NCBI GenBank assembly: GCA_016865935.1
Contig: VGOB01000035.1
Location: forward strand, 1 to 33,269
Source of the DNA: Chloroflexota bacterium
Lineage (GTDB): Bacteria > Chloroflexota > Anaerolineae > UBA4142
DNA length: 33,269 nt
Direction: 5' to 3'
The notes under the pieces: model-generated
What the model saw: the letters and a program-made list of their open reading frames with translations, nothing else
Databases searched by the model: none
Told to the model about the DNA's origin: nothing
Translations under genes and position numbers: made by a program
Part shown: positions 14,702 to 22,876 of the stretch, one piece after another
Layout of the letters: each line of letters opens with the position of its first letter
Numbering within the stretch: the first letter of the stretch is position 1

Positions 14702-14831
14702 CACAACTTGCGATTTTTCTCTCTGCGTTCTCTGCGGTCAAATCAAGTTGACGCGGTCGCCGTGCGACACGGACGGTTTTTTCGCGTTTTTGCGTGTCCG
14801 TCCAAAGCTTGGATCGTTGCGACCCGCTGCC

Positions 14832-14943
14832 GCCGTTTGAAAACGGCATCTCGATGCGGTGGAAACTCGATCAATCGAGTTGACGCCGAGCGAATCGGTT
14901 TCCAAGCGATTTGCGCCTGATCAGACGCCGATTTGAATCGGCG
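14832..14943. repeat. Series of short perfect palindromes (copy 1)
   Basis: GCCGTTT-GA-AAACGGC (14832-14847), AACTCGAT-CA-ATCGAGTT (14864-14881) and CGCCGATT-TG-AATCGGCG (14926-14943), with a degenerate CGAATCGGTT unit between the last two. The same kinds of palindromes occur in related order and orientation at 26005-26096. It is gene-free DNA downstream of the lipoprotein gene at 14980. Confidence 0.75.
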
Positions 14944-14979
14944 GTGTTCTGAGCCATCGGGATGCCAGACCCACGCGCA

Positions 14980-15744
14980 TCACTGCGGCGGATTGATCAC
15001 GATCGGCTCGTTGAAATCGAAAAAGTTGACCGTCAGCGAAAGCGGCGCGCCAAAATCCGCGCGGCGCGGATAGCCATCGCCGGTGGCAAACCACAACTTG
15101 ACTTGCATCTGCACTTGCGAGATCGTCGGCGTTCCGCCCGGCGTTTTCGGCGGATCGGCTTTCACCATCGGCATCGTCGCGGCATAGCCGATACACGGCA
15201 CGCCTTCCGCCGTGCCAGGTCCCAACAAAGTCACCTGGTTCGATTGCGCGAACAGATCTTTGTACCAATTGACATTCGCGCGATCAAAGTACGGAGTCGT
15301 CCCTGAGCCCATCCGCCAGCCGGTCATCGAAGTTGCCCAGATCGTACCGCCGATCTTGATCACCGTGTCTCCACCCTCTTGCCAGAAACGATCCGGCAAC
15401 ACGACGGCGATGTAACGCCCTTCTTGCGGAACTTCGATGCGATATGTCTTGAGACTGGCGAGCGCTTTGGTAAACGCCGCCTGCACCTGGGTCTTGGTAT
15501 TCGGCGTGGCAGTCAAGGTCGCCGTTGCGGGCGCGTTCGTGCGCGCGGGCGGAACGGTTGCCGACGGCAACGCCACGGTAGGTCGGACTGGCGTGAGCGA
15601 TGGCGCAACCTGCACCGGAATCGGCGTTGGAATCAGCGTGGGCGGTACAGTGGGCGGAGGCGACGTCGCGCCGTCGCACGCGATTACTAGCGCGGCGAGC
15701 CAACCGAGCGTGGCGAGGGCAGCGCAAATCCTAGCCAAATTCAT
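14980..15744 (-). CDS. Putative LolA/LppX-like lipoprotein
   Basis: The ATG at 15744 follows AAGGAG; the longer frame to 15972 would overlap the divergent gene. The 254-residue product has a signal sequence ending in 'ALVIAC' (lipidated Cys near 23), a Pro/Thr-rich linker (about 25-80), and one globular domain: 'ALASLKTYRIEV', 'FWQEGGDTVIKIGGTIW', 'YKDLF', 'CIGYAAT', 'VKLWFATGDGYPRRADF', 'FFDFNEPIVINPP'. The last two segments are typical of LolA/LppX/LprG-like half-barrel lipoproteins, which bind lipids or serve as anchored envelope proteins. A similar architecture is encoded at 18717-19703. A strong divergent promoter region precedes it. Confidence 0.8.
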   Translation of the reverse strand: MNLARICAALATLGWLAALVIACDGATSPPPTVPPTLIPTPIPVQVAPSLTPVRPTVALPSATVPPARTNAPATATLTATPNTKTQVQAAFTKALASLKTYRIEVPQEGRYIAVVLPDRFWQEGGDTVIKIGGTIWATSMTGWRMGSGTTPYFDRANVNWYKDLFAQSNQVTLLGPGTAEGVPCIGYAATMPMVKADPPKTPGGTPTISQVQMQVKLWFATGDGYPRRADFGAPLSLTVNFFDFNEPIVINPPQ

Positions 15745-15780
15745 TTCGTTCTCCTTCACGAGAGAGTAATTTTGCGCGCG

Positions 15781-15809
15781 AGTATAGCACACCTTGTGGG
15801 CTTGGGCAA
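15781..15809 (-). promoter_or_regulatory. Promoter for the lipoprotein gene at 14980-15744
   Basis: On the minus strand TTGCCC (15809-15804), a 17-base spacer and TATACT (15786-15781) lie about 37 bases upstream of the ATG. It is back to back with the promoter of the cyclase-like gene. Confidence 0.7.
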
Positions 15810-15817
15810 ACGCGCGC

Positions 15818-15846
15818 TTTTCAGAAAACTCTATCTGTGCTACAAT
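15818..15846 (+). promoter_or_regulatory. Promoter for the CHASE2-cyclase-like gene
   Basis: TTTTCA (15818-15823) and TACAAT (15841-15846) are separated by 17 bases. The ATG at 15863 follows the -10 box by only 16 bases, so the message would have a leader of about ten bases or less, agreeing with the lack of a clear ribosome binding site. Confidence 0.6.
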
Positions 15847-15862
15847 ACGCGCGAGAAACGCG

Positions 15863-17725
15863 ATGCCACCCTTGTCGTTCCAGCCCCCCCGCTCCCCGCT
15901 CGCGCCGCCGCGGCGGCGCACGAATCGCCGCGTCCGCCGCTTGCAAGTCGGTTTGGCGATTGGCATCGGCATCGGCTTGCTTAGCGCGTTGTTGATCGCG
16001 TTCGGCGGGTTGACGCGATTTGAAGCGCGCCTCGCCGATCTGTTCTATCGTCCGCGCGCGCCCAGCGGCAACATCGTCTTGATTCTGATGGACGACGCGA
16101 CGATTGAGAATTACGATTGGCCCCTCGAACGTTTCATCCATTCCGGTTTCTTGTTCAACCTGATTCGCACGCGACCCAAAGTCATCGCGCTCGATTTCAT
16201 CCTCCCCGATCCGGCGTCCCCGCAAGAAGACGAAATGTTGGCGGCAGTGCTAAGCCGTCCCGACAAGATCGTGCAACCCGTCCTGGGGATCGAAGCGACG
16301 CGCTATCCGACCGCGCTCAAACAGTTTCCCGCGTTCGCTTCGATTCTCGCGCCCGCGCCGTTGTTGCGCACGCCGAACACAGTTTTTTCGCACGCGATGA
16401 TTTACCCCGATCCGGACGGCGTCGCGCGGCGGATTCCGTTGGCGATTGACGTGCCGGGCGCGCGCTTTCCCGCGTTGGGATTTGCCGCGCTCGCGTTGTA
16501 CCTCGAGCGCGAGCCGGTGATCGAAATTCAGCACGAGCAAGTCGTGTTTGGCGGCACGCCCCTGCCCTTGGATGATTACGGTCAACTGTTGCTCCACTTT
16601 GTTCAGCGCGACGCGATCAAGAAAATCTCGTTCGCCGATTTTATGCAAGGCAAAGCCGATTACGCGGCACTGCGCGACAAGATCGTGCTGGTAGGACCCC
16701 AGAACACAGCGGTGCGCGAAACGTATGCGGTGCCGGTGACGCTCGGCAGTTCCGCCGCGTCCAACGTCGAGATGCAAGCCGATTTGATCGAAACCTTGTT
16801 AGGCGGCGTGTTCTTGCGAAATCAAGATCGTCCATCCCTGATCATCGAAGTCTTGGTTGTTACGCTGGTCGCCGCACTCACCCTGCCGCAACTGCCGTGG
16901 CTCTACGCCACCGCGCTCGCGCTCGTTTACTTTGCCGTGTACTTGGTGTACGCGTTTCAGCGTTTCGACCACGGCATCGTCGCCACGCCGTTGTACGTCG
17001 TGCTTGCGCTCGGCGCTACCTACGCGCTGACGATGCTCTATCGCTATCTTTCGGAAGAGCGTGGGCGCGCGCTGGTGGCGCGCGCGTTTCTGGGCATCGT
17101 CTCACCCGATACGGTAAACCAAGTGTTGGTGCAGTACGAACGCGGCGCGCTTTCGCTCAGCGGCGGGCGGCGCGAAGCGACGGTGTTGTGCGTCAGTCTG
17201 CGCGAACTCACCAGTTTGTCCGACGCGCTCGCGCCCGAAACGTTGATCGAATTGATCAACCGCTACACCGCGCGCGTGTTCGAAATCGTCTTTCGCTGGG
17301 AGGGCTCGGTTTACAAGGCGGGGAACAACCTCTTCGCCGTGTGGAATTTGCCGCTCGATCACCCCGATCACGCGCGCCGCGCCCTCCACGCCGCGTTCGA
17401 CATCGTGGACGCGATCGCGCAACTCCAACCCGCTTCCGCCGAGCAACCGATCGGCGTGAGTCTAGGCATCGCGACCGGCGCCGCGCTCGCGGGTCGGATC
17501 GGCGGGACCACCCGCGCGGATTACACCGTGATTGGCGAAGCCGTCACGCTCGCCGAACGCGTCAGCATTATGGCGGAGAACAATCAAGTGCTGATCGATC
17601 CGGTGGCGTACGAACAGGTGCGCGAGGCATTCGAGACGCGTCCAGTCCACACGATCCGCGTGCGCGGAAAAAAAGACCCGCTGGTCATTCGGCAAGTTTT
17701 GGAAAAGATCAGACTCGCGGAATGA
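15863..17725 (+). CDS. CHASE2 sensor protein with a degenerate class III adenylate/guanylate cyclase domain
   Basis: The 620-residue membrane protein has one N-terminal membrane segment (about 29-49), an extracytoplasmic CHASE2 domain (about 52-320; '[22 protein letters not shown]', 'FILPDP', '[10 protein letters not shown]'), three more membrane segments (about 326-393) and a C-terminal cyclase homology domain (about 436-620). The domain keeps '[22 protein letters not shown]', Lys485 and Arg566, but the first metal-binding Asp is Ser445 ('VLCVSLREL' instead of 'VLFADIRGF'), the GD pair reads GN (487-488) and the NxxxR Asn is Thr562. Catalysis is therefore unlikely; it may be a pseudo-cyclase that senses ligand or a partner. 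It is followed after 26 bases by radC. Confidence 0.9.
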   Translation: MPPLSFQPPRSPLAPPRRRTNRRVRRLQVGLAIGIGIGLLSALLIAFGGLTRFEARLADLFYRPRAPSGNIVLILMDDATIENYDWPLERFIHSGFLFNLIRTRPKVIALDFILPDPASPQEDEMLAAVLSRPDKIVQPVLGIEATRYPTALKQFPAFASILAPAPLLRTPNTVFSHAMIYPDPDGVARRIPLAIDVPGARFPALGFAALALYLEREPVIEIQHEQVVFGGTPLPLDDYGQLLLHFVQRDAIKKISFADFMQGKADYAALRDKIVLVGPQNTAVRETYAVPVTLGSSAASNVEMQADLIETLLGGVFLRNQDRPSLIIEVLVVTLVAALTLPQLPWLYATALALVYFAVYLVYAFQRFDHGIVATPLYVVLALGATYALTMLYRYLSEERGRALVARAFLGIVSPDTVNQVLVQYERGALSLSGGRREATVLCVSLRELTSLSDALAPETLIELINRYTARVFEIVFRWEGSVYKAGNNLFAVWNLPLDHPDHARRALHAAFDIVDAIAQLQPASAEQPIGVSLGIATGAALAGRIGGTTRADYTVIGEAVTLAERVSIMAENNQVLIDPVAYEQVREAFETRPVHTIRVRGKKDPLVIRQVLEKIRLAE

Positions 17726-17751
17726 ACAGCATCCACTCTGGAGGATTGCCG

Positions 17752-18468
17752 ATGCCGTCAACCAACGATGCGCCCGCGCGCGCCGATCATCTCCACGCCG
17801 CGTTCGACAAGCACGATTTGCCGCGCGAACGCTTGAAGCGCTTGGGCGCGTCCGCGCTCACCACCGCCGAATTGATCGCGCTCATTCTCCGCACCGGCAC
17901 GCGCGGCGAAAACGTGATCCACTTGGCGGAACGACTCTTGCGCGAACAGCACGGGCTGATCGGTTTGTCGCGCGTGCCGCTCAACGAACTGACGCGCGTC
18001 AAAGGCATCGGCGAAGCCAAGGCGATCGAATTGCGCACCGTCTTCGAGTTGGGGCATCGCATCAAACTCGAATCGTTCCAGGATCGTCCGATGATCAAAA
18101 CGCCGCGCGACGCCGCCGAGCTGCTGGTGGGAATGGGCTTGCTGGAACAGGAAGAGATGCGGACCGTTTTGCTCGATACGAAAAATCACGTCCTCGCGAT
18201 GCCGACGGTGTACGCCGGCTCGCTGCACACGACCGTGATCCGCATCAGCGAATTGTTCCGCGAAGCGGTGCGCCAGAATTGCGCGGCGATCATCGTCGTC
18301 CACAATCATCCCTCCGGCGATCCGACGCCGTCGCCGGAAGATGTCGCCGTCACGCGCGAAATCGTCCAAGCCGGAAAAATTTTGGACATTGACGTGCTCG
18401 ATCATCTCGTCATCGGCGCGGGCGACAAGTTTGTGAGTTTGAAGGAACGCGGGTTGGGGTTTGGGTAG
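17752..18468 (+). CDS. radC: RadC-family JAB/MPN-domain protein
   Basis: The ATG at 17752 with GGAGGA upstream is preferred over one at 17722; it gives 238 residues, near the usual 220-230. It has the N-terminal UPF0758 helices ('[24 protein letters not shown]'), a helix-hairpin-helix region ('[15 protein letters not shown]', about 80-95) and a metal-binding MPN/JAB domain with '[14 protein letters not shown]' (His184, His186, Asp197) and 'VLDHLVIG'. The zinc site is intact, as in JAMM isopeptidases. Despite its name the function is unsettled; a DNA-repair role is not well supported in the literature, and roles linked to DNA processing have been suggested. It is probably co-transcribed with the cyclase-like gene. 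Confidence 0.95.
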   Translation: MPSTNDAPARADHLHAAFDKHDLPRERLKRLGASALTTAELIALILRTGTRGENVIHLAERLLREQHGLIGLSRVPLNELTRVKGIGEAKAIELRTVFELGHRIKLESFQDRPMIKTPRDAAELLVGMGLLEQEEMRTVLLDTKNHVLAMPTVYAGSLHTTVIRISELFREAVRQNCAAIIVVHNHPSGDPTPSPEDVAVTREIVQAGKILDIDVLDHLVIGAGDKFVSLKERGLGFG

Positions 18469-18481
18469 GCAAGTCCTCATC

Positions 18482-18573
18482 GTGTCATTGCGAGGAGCGC
18501 TTTTTGCGACGAAGCAATCTCCAAGTCGCAGCGTGGGGATTGCTTCGGGCAAAGGACGCCCTCGCAATGACAC
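18482..18573. repeat. GTCATTGCGAG-type hairpin repeat (copy 1)
   Basis: Outer arms GTGTCATTGCGAG and CTCGCAATGACAC and inner arms GAAGCAATC / GATTGCTTC form a long imperfect hairpin directly after radC. A second copy is at 19768-19858. With no coding content and no T-run it looks like a dispersed repeat, though it may stabilise or end the radC message. Confidence 0.8.
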
Positions 18574-18618
18574 AGTGGCGCGATTTTGCGCCAGCCCTGT
18601 GATCGGAAAAATACCCAC

Positions 18619-18646
18619 TTGCCAAAATTCTGTTTTTCGCTAAACT
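18619..18646 (+). promoter_or_regulatory. Possible promoter for the secreted protein at 18717
   Basis: TTGCCA (18619-18624), 16 bases, TAAACT (18641-18646), about 70 bases upstream of the ATG. The leader would contain the 7-mer repeat at 18671-18698. Confidence 0.4.
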
Positions 18647-18670
18647 GTAATCGGCCAATGAAAATTTCGC

Positions 18671-18698
18671 GGCGGTCGGCGGTCAGTCGTCGGCGGTC
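18671..18698. repeat. Four tandem heptamers in front of a secreted-protein gene
   Basis: Units read ggcggtc, ggcggtc, agtcgtc, ggcggtc, ending 18 bases before the ATG at 18717. The motif is close to the reverse complement of the array at 10221-10248. Confidence 0.7.
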
Positions 18699-18716
18699 GT
18701 ATCTTGAGGAGCAGAA

Positions 18717-19703
18717 ATGAAAAATCAAAAACTAGTCATCGGGATTCTCGCCGGTTGTCTCGTCGTGCTGTGTCTGTGCGTCGTCGCCGCCGGCGCGGCG
18801 TGGTTTGTGCTGGACGTGCCGAGCAAGTTCACCGAGATCAGTCAGAGTCTCGGCGGCGAACAAAGCAAGCCCTCGCCGATCGCGCCGTTTCCCACGAGCG
18901 CGGGCGCGCGCGTGACGCCCGGCGCGCCGAGCGTGCCGACCAAAGCGAGCGGATCGAGCGGGCAACCCCCGGTCGCGCCACCACCCAGCGGCGCATCGTC
19001 CGGCAATCCATTCACCGATTTTCTGAACAAGACCAAGACCGCGACCAAGTATCGCGTCGAGTTCGCCTGGACATTTGGCAACACCGAACAAGGCAAGTAT
19101 CAAGAGGTCTCGTTCTTCAATATGACCGGGATGGTGGACGGACAAAAGTCATATTTCACGTCGAAGGGCGGCTTGATGGCGATGCTGGGCGGCGATCAAA
19201 ACGCGACGATTGAATTTATCGAAGCGGACGGCAAATCATATATGAAGGGCATTACGCTGTTTGGGATGACCGATCCCAAACAGTGGTACGTCACCGATGA
19301 TAAATCAACGTCCAGTTTCAAAGATTTTGCCAGACCGGATGAATTCAAGAATTTTACCGGCGGCAAGGACAGCGATTTCAAAAAAGTTCGCACCGAACCG
19401 CTCGATGGACAATTGTGCGACGTGTGGCTGTACGATTTCAAGAATGTCCAAAATGCGGCGCTCACATCTGCGCTCGCAATGTCCAAAGACAAGGGCGATT
19501 TCTCCGCGATTGATATGGGGCAATCCGCCGTGTGGTTGTGCGGCGACGGCTTTGTCCATCAATGGACGTTCGAAGTGCGCGGACACGATGTCAAGAACCC
19601 GAACGAAAAAGGCGCGCTGCTTATGAAGGCGCATATGTGGGATTTCAACAACCCGACGATCGTCGTCACGGCACCCGCCAACGCCAAGCCGATGCCGAAA
19701 TAG
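18717..19703 (+). CDS. Membrane-anchored or secreted LolA-like protein
   Basis: A GAGGA ribosome binding site precedes the ATG. The 328-residue protein has an N-terminal hydrophobic segment (about 8-29, 'GILAGCLVVLCLCVVAAGAAW') that may be an uncleaved anchor, a Pro/Ser-rich linker (about 50-98) and a domain of about 230 residues with 'ATKYRVEFAWTFGN', 'SYFTSKGGLMAMLGGD', 'IEADGKSYMKG', 'QLCDVWLYDFKN' and a final 'MKAHMWDFNNPTIVVTAP'. The last strand resembles the end of the lipoprotein at 14980 ('FFDFNEPIVINPP') and suggests the same LolA/LppX-like fold. Function is unknown; the two proteins flank the cyclase-like/radC pair and may be paralogs. Confidence 0.8.
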   Translation: MKNQKLVIGILAGCLVVLCLCVVAAGAAWFVLDVPSKFTEISQSLGGEQSKPSPIAPFPTSAGARVTPGAPSVPTKASGSSGQPPVAPPPSGASSGNPFTDFLNKTKTATKYRVEFAWTFGNTEQGKYQEVSFFNMTGMVDGQKSYFTSKGGLMAMLGGDQNATIEFIEADGKSYMKGITLFGMTDPKQWYVTDDKSTSSFKDFARPDEFKNFTGGKDSDFKKVRTEPLDGQLCDVWLYDFKNVQNAALTSALAMSKDKGDFSAIDMGQSAVWLCGDGFVHQWTFEVRGHDVKNPNEKGALLMKAHMWDFNNPTIVVTAPANAKPMPK

Positions 19704-19705
19704 CG

Positions 19706-19737
19706 AATGAGCCAATTTGTCAATGAACCAATGAGCC
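19706..19737. repeat. Four tandem octamers followed by a distant inverted copy
   Basis: Units read aatgagcc, aatttgtc, aatgaacc, aatgagcc. The sequence ATGAGCCAACT at 19731-19741 is complementary to AGTTGGCTCAT near 19890-19900, so the hairpin repeat at 19768-19858 sits inside an outer inverted repeat. Confidence 0.6.
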
Positions 19738-19767
19738 AACTTGGGCTTTGTCAAAGTCGCGTGCGTG

Positions 19768-19858
19768 TGTCATTGCGAGGAGCGCGAAGCGGTTGCGACG
19801 AAGCAATCCCCGAGCGGCTTGGGGATTGCTTCGGACAAAAATCGTCCTCGCAATGACA
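19768..19858. repeat. GTCATTGCGAG-type hairpin repeat (copy 2)
   Basis: TGTCATTGCGAGG at 19768-19780 pairs with CCTCGCAATGACA at 19846-19858, and GAAGCAATCCCC pairs with GGGGATTGCTTC inside. It lies between two converging genes (stops at 19703 and 19905) and matches the copy at 18482-18573 in design. Confidence 0.8.
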
Positions 19859-19904
19859 ATAACAAAACCCTGGAGCCAACTCGAACTGAGTTGGCTCATT
19901 GATT

Positions 19905-21263
19905 TTACTGCGTCGTCCCGGTAAACCGGAAGCCGTCTACCACCAACGCCGGCGCGACGCGCGACGCGCCGCCCCAATCGCTGTAAAACAGTTTCGTCTC
20001 GCGGCTGATCGCGCGCAACTGATTGAGCGCGGCGAGATAACTCATCGTGAACCGGAAATTTTTCAGCGGCTGCGTCACCTGCCCGTTCTCGATCAAGAAC
20101 GTGCCGTCGCGCGTCATTCCAGTCACCAACACTTTCATCGGATGCACCGGACGCGTGTACCAAAAACGCGTCACCCAGATGCCGCGCTCGATGGATTTTA
20201 ACATTTCGCTTTTCGGCGTGTCGCCCGGCGCCATAAACACGTGCATCGGGAACGGTCCCATCGAATTCGGCGCGGGCAGCGAATGTCCGGTGGAGGGCTT
20301 GCCCTCGCGCTGCGCGGTCGGCGTGTCGTACACCACGCCGCGCGCGATGCCGTTTTCGATGAACGTCACTTTTTGTTTTGGCACGCCCTCAAAATCGAAC
20401 GGCAGCGGGATCGCGTGCGGCGCGCAGCCGTCGTCCCAGATCGTCACGCGTTCGTCCATCACCTTCTCGCCGATTTTGTTTTTCAGGAACGAACGATCCT
20501 CTTGCATCGCTTGCGCGGTAAAGCCGAGCATCCCGAAAAAGTTGAGCAGATCGAGCACGGCGTACTCTTCCAGAAACACGGTGTACTCGCCCGGCTCGAA
20601 CGCGACCGGATGGCTCGCGCGCATGGCTTTGTCAATCGCTTCGTTTGCAATTGCTTCCGCGTTGACCTGGCGCGCGTCTTGATGCGTGAACGACGCATAG
20701 CCGGAGCCGGTCTCGGTCATCACCGAGGTGACCTTGGTCATCACCGTGCTGATGTCGGCGCAGGTACCGGGATGATACGCGAACACGCCGAGCGAATTCG
20801 CCACCGCGATTTCGGTCGCGGTCGTCGAAAACGCGCCCGCCGCGACGACGTTCTGCGCTTTGGCTTTTTTGCACAGCACGCCGACGACGTGCGCGCGTTG
20901 CTCCGGCGTGCAACTCGCCGTCTGATCCACGAACGCCTCGACGCGCGGAGCCGTTTGCGGCGCGGGCAGCGATTGGAATTCCGGATCCTCGCGCTGTAAC
21001 TGCGCGATCGCGCGCGCGGTTCCAACGGTGCGCTTGAGCCCCTCCGGCGAAAGATCGTTCGACGACGCGACGCCGATCTTTTTGCCGTACACCACGCGCA
21101 CGCGCACCTCGGTATCGTTTTCCGCGACGTTTTGGTGGATGTACGAATTGGCAAAACGCGTCAGCGCGGATTCGGTCACACGCACGATCACTTCAGTCTG
21201 ATCGGCTTTGGAAAATGCGAGCACCTGATCGGTAATTTCACGGATTTTATTTTCGCCAAGCAT
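19905..21263 (-). CDS. tldE: TldE/PmbA-type metalloprotease subunit
   Basis: The ATG at 21263 follows AGGAG. The 452-residue protein has the TldD/PmbA family layout: N-terminal 'KADQTEVIVRVTESALTRFANSYIHQNV' (typically written 'R.A.N.I.Q'), a middle domain and a C-terminal 'FLIENGQVTQPLKNFRFT'. It lacks the HExxxH zinc motif, so it is the non-catalytic partner. In known systems TldD and TldE form a heterodimer with an enclosed proteolytic chamber that degrades unfolded peptides and matures some peptide natural products such as microcin B17. It follows tldD in the same direction, separated by 94 bases that are mostly a 7-mer repeat. Confidence 0.93.
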   Translation of the reverse strand: MLGENKIREITDQVLAFSKADQTEVIVRVTESALTRFANSYIHQNVAENDTEVRVRVVYGKKIGVASSNDLSPEGLKRTVGTARAIAQLQREDPEFQSLPAPQTAPRVEAFVDQTASCTPEQRAHVVGVLCKKAKAQNVVAAGAFSTTATEIAVANSLGVFAYHPGTCADISTVMTKVTSVMTETGSGYASFTHQDARQVNAEAIANEAIDKAMRASHPVAFEPGEYTVFLEEYAVLDLLNFFGMLGFTAQAMQEDRSFLKNKIGEKVMDERVTIWDDGCAPHAIPLPFDFEGVPKQKVTFIENGIARGVVYDTPTAQREGKPSTGHSLPAPNSMGPFPMHVFMAPGDTPKSEMLKSIERGIWVTRFWYTRPVHPMKVLVTGMTRDGTFLIENGQVTQPLKNFRFTMSYLAALNQLRAISRETKLFYSDWGGASRVAPALVVDGFRFTGTTQ

Positions 21264-21274
21264 ATCAACTCCTG

Positions 21275-21358
21275 TTTCAAGTTTCAGGTTTCAAGTTCAA
21301 GGTTCAAAGTTCAAGGTTCAAAGTTTAACCTTGAACCTCGAACCTTGAACTTTGAACT
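21275..21358. repeat. Twelve degenerate tandem heptamers between tldD and tldE
   Basis: The array divides without remainder into 7-mers: tttcaag, tttcagg, tttcaag, ttcaagg, ttcaaag, ttcaagg, ttcaaag, tttaacc, ttgaacc, tcgaacc, ttgaact, ttgaact. The last five units are the reverse complement of the earlier ones, making a hairpin-capable array. It begins just upstream of the tldE ribosome binding site and runs into the tldD stop codon region. Confidence 0.85.
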
Positions 21359-22812
21359 CACCTGATCACTCCCACGCGCACCCCGCGAAACCGCGCCGGT
21401 GCCGCGCCGTGTCCGGTATGCGCGACCTGGGATGGTTGCCCCTTGCCGCAATTCGGCGTGCCCCAGACGATCCACGCTTTCTCGTTGCAGACCGCGTCGC
21501 ACGCTTGCCAGAACTGCGGCGTGATGCCGGTGTACGTCGCGTTTTTGAGCAGCCGCGTTTTCTTGCCGCCCTTGATTTCCCAACCCAGTTCCGTGCCGAA
21601 TTGAAAATTCAATCGCTTGTCGTCAATGCTCCACGACCGATTCGTCTCCATCCAAATTCCATCGTCCGTGTCCGCGATCAACGCGTCCACGTCCCAGGTA
21701 CCCGGCAGCAAATTGATATTCGTCATCCGAATGATCGGCGGACGCGCCCAGCCATCCGCGCGCATCGTTCCATTCGATTTGCCGAGTCCGAGTTGGTGCG
21801 CGCTTTCGCGGCTGGTCAAATAGCCGACGAAAATTCCGTTGCGAATGATTTCGGTCTTCTGCGCGGGCACACCTTCGTCGTCGAAACCGAACGTGCCAAG
21901 TCCGCCGGGCACCGTCGCGTCCGCGACAATGTTGACGACTTCGGAGCCGTACCGGAATCGTCCCAGCTTTTCCGGCGTGAGGAACGAGGTGCCGGCGTAC
22001 GCGGCTTCGCTGCCCAGCACGCGATCCAATTCGATCGGATGTCCGCACGATTCGTGGATTTGCAGCGCGAGTTGCGAACTATCGAGAATGATCGTCGCCG
22101 CGTCGTAACTAGGACATTGCTCGGCGGTGAGCAACGCGACCGCTTCTTCCGCGACGCGCGGCGCGTTCTCGGCGAGTTTTTGTTCCAGAATGAATTCGTA
22201 CCCGCGCGTCTGCTGATGCCGTCCGACCGAATTGGGGTACGAGCGCACTTGGACTTCGCCGGTTTGCAGATCAGTTGCCAGCGCGACGATGCCGCAGCCG
22301 CTCTCGACGATCTCCTGGTTGATCAAACTCCCTTCGGTCGAAGCGAACAATTTGTTCTCGCGCACGAACGCCATTTCCGCGCGCGCGACTTTGACGCCTG
22401 ACACGCGCCGCATCGCTTCGTCCGCGCGCAACAACAGATCGATCTTGTCGTTCATCGGCACGGTGAACGGATTGATCTTGACCGGCGTCTCGTACGACTC
22501 TTTGTTGACCACCGGTTCGCCCAGGTGTGCGTCGCGCGCTTTGACGTGCGCGCTCGCTTTGGCAATCGCGATGGCTTGCGCCACGACCGTTTCGACTTCG
22601 CGCATCTCCAGGCGCGAACTGGCGGCAAAGCCCCACGCGCCGTTGACGATCACGCGCACCCCAAAGCCCTGCGTCTCGTCCTGCTGGATCGCTTCCACCT
22701 TGCCGTTCTTGACCGCGACGCGTTGCGTATCGCGCGCGACGACGCGAATGTCGGCGTACGCTGCGCCGCGCACTTGCGCCACGTTCAACGCGCGCGCTGT
22801 AATGTCTTTCAT
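21358..22812 (-). CDS. tldD: TldD-type zinc metalloprotease subunit
   Basis: The ATG at 22812 with GAGGAA upstream gives 484 residues. The active site is 'HESCGH' (253-258; His253, Glu254, His258), the HExxxH form typical of TldD, and Cys455 in 'GTPNCGKGQP' is the expected third zinc ligand near the C-terminus. 'DDEGVPAQKTEIIRNGIFVGYLTSRESA' and 'NINLLPGTW' are conserved family segments. It pairs with the non-catalytic TldE encoded just downstream to form the cytoplasmic protease. No peptide precursor or RiPP gene was recognised nearby, so a housekeeping peptide-degradation role is as likely as natural-product maturation. Confidence 0.95.
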   Translation of the reverse strand: MKDITARALNVAQVRGAAYADIRVVARDTQRVAVKNGKVEAIQQDETQGFGVRVIVNGAWGFAASSRLEMREVETVVAQAIAIAKASAHVKARDAHLGEPVVNKESYETPVKINPFTVPMNDKIDLLLRADEAMRRVSGVKVARAEMAFVRENKLFASTEGSLINQEIVESGCGIVALATDLQTGEVQVRSYPNSVGRHQQTRGYEFILEQKLAENAPRVAEEAVALLTAEQCPSYDAATIILDSSQLALQIHESCGHPIELDRVLGSEAAYAGTSFLTPEKLGRFRYGSEVVNIVADATVPGGLGTFGFDDEGVPAQKTEIIRNGIFVGYLTSRESAHQLGLGKSNGTMRADGWARPPIIRMTNINLLPGTWDVDALIADTDDGIWMETNRSWSIDDKRLNFQFGTELGWEIKGGKKTRLLKNATYTGITPQFWQACDAVCNEKAWIVWGTPNCGKGQPSQVAHTGHGAAPARFRGVRVGVIR

Positions 22813-22827
22813 TGTTCCTCCGTGTAC

Positions 22828-22876
22828 GGGCGACCCTGTGTGGTCGCCCTGTTTGGGCAAGCACGCAGGATTGCCC
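22828..22876. repeat. Two adjacent hairpins between the thioesterase and tldD genes
   Basis: GGGCGACC-CTGTGT-GGTCGCCC (22828-22849) is followed by GGGCAA-N10-TTGCCC (22855-22876), ending at the thioesterase stop codon. The arms resemble the palindrome at 3584-3610. They may weaken read-through from the thioesterase gene into tldD. Confidence 0.7.

Noticed and set aside
14306..14943. CRISPR array
   Set aside because: Repeats are irregular in length and spacing, palindromic and of several families, and no cas gene is present.
16897..17751. Upstream extension of the radC frame
   Set aside because: Arg-rich out-of-frame reading of the cyclase gene; radC starts at 17752 with its own ribosome binding site.
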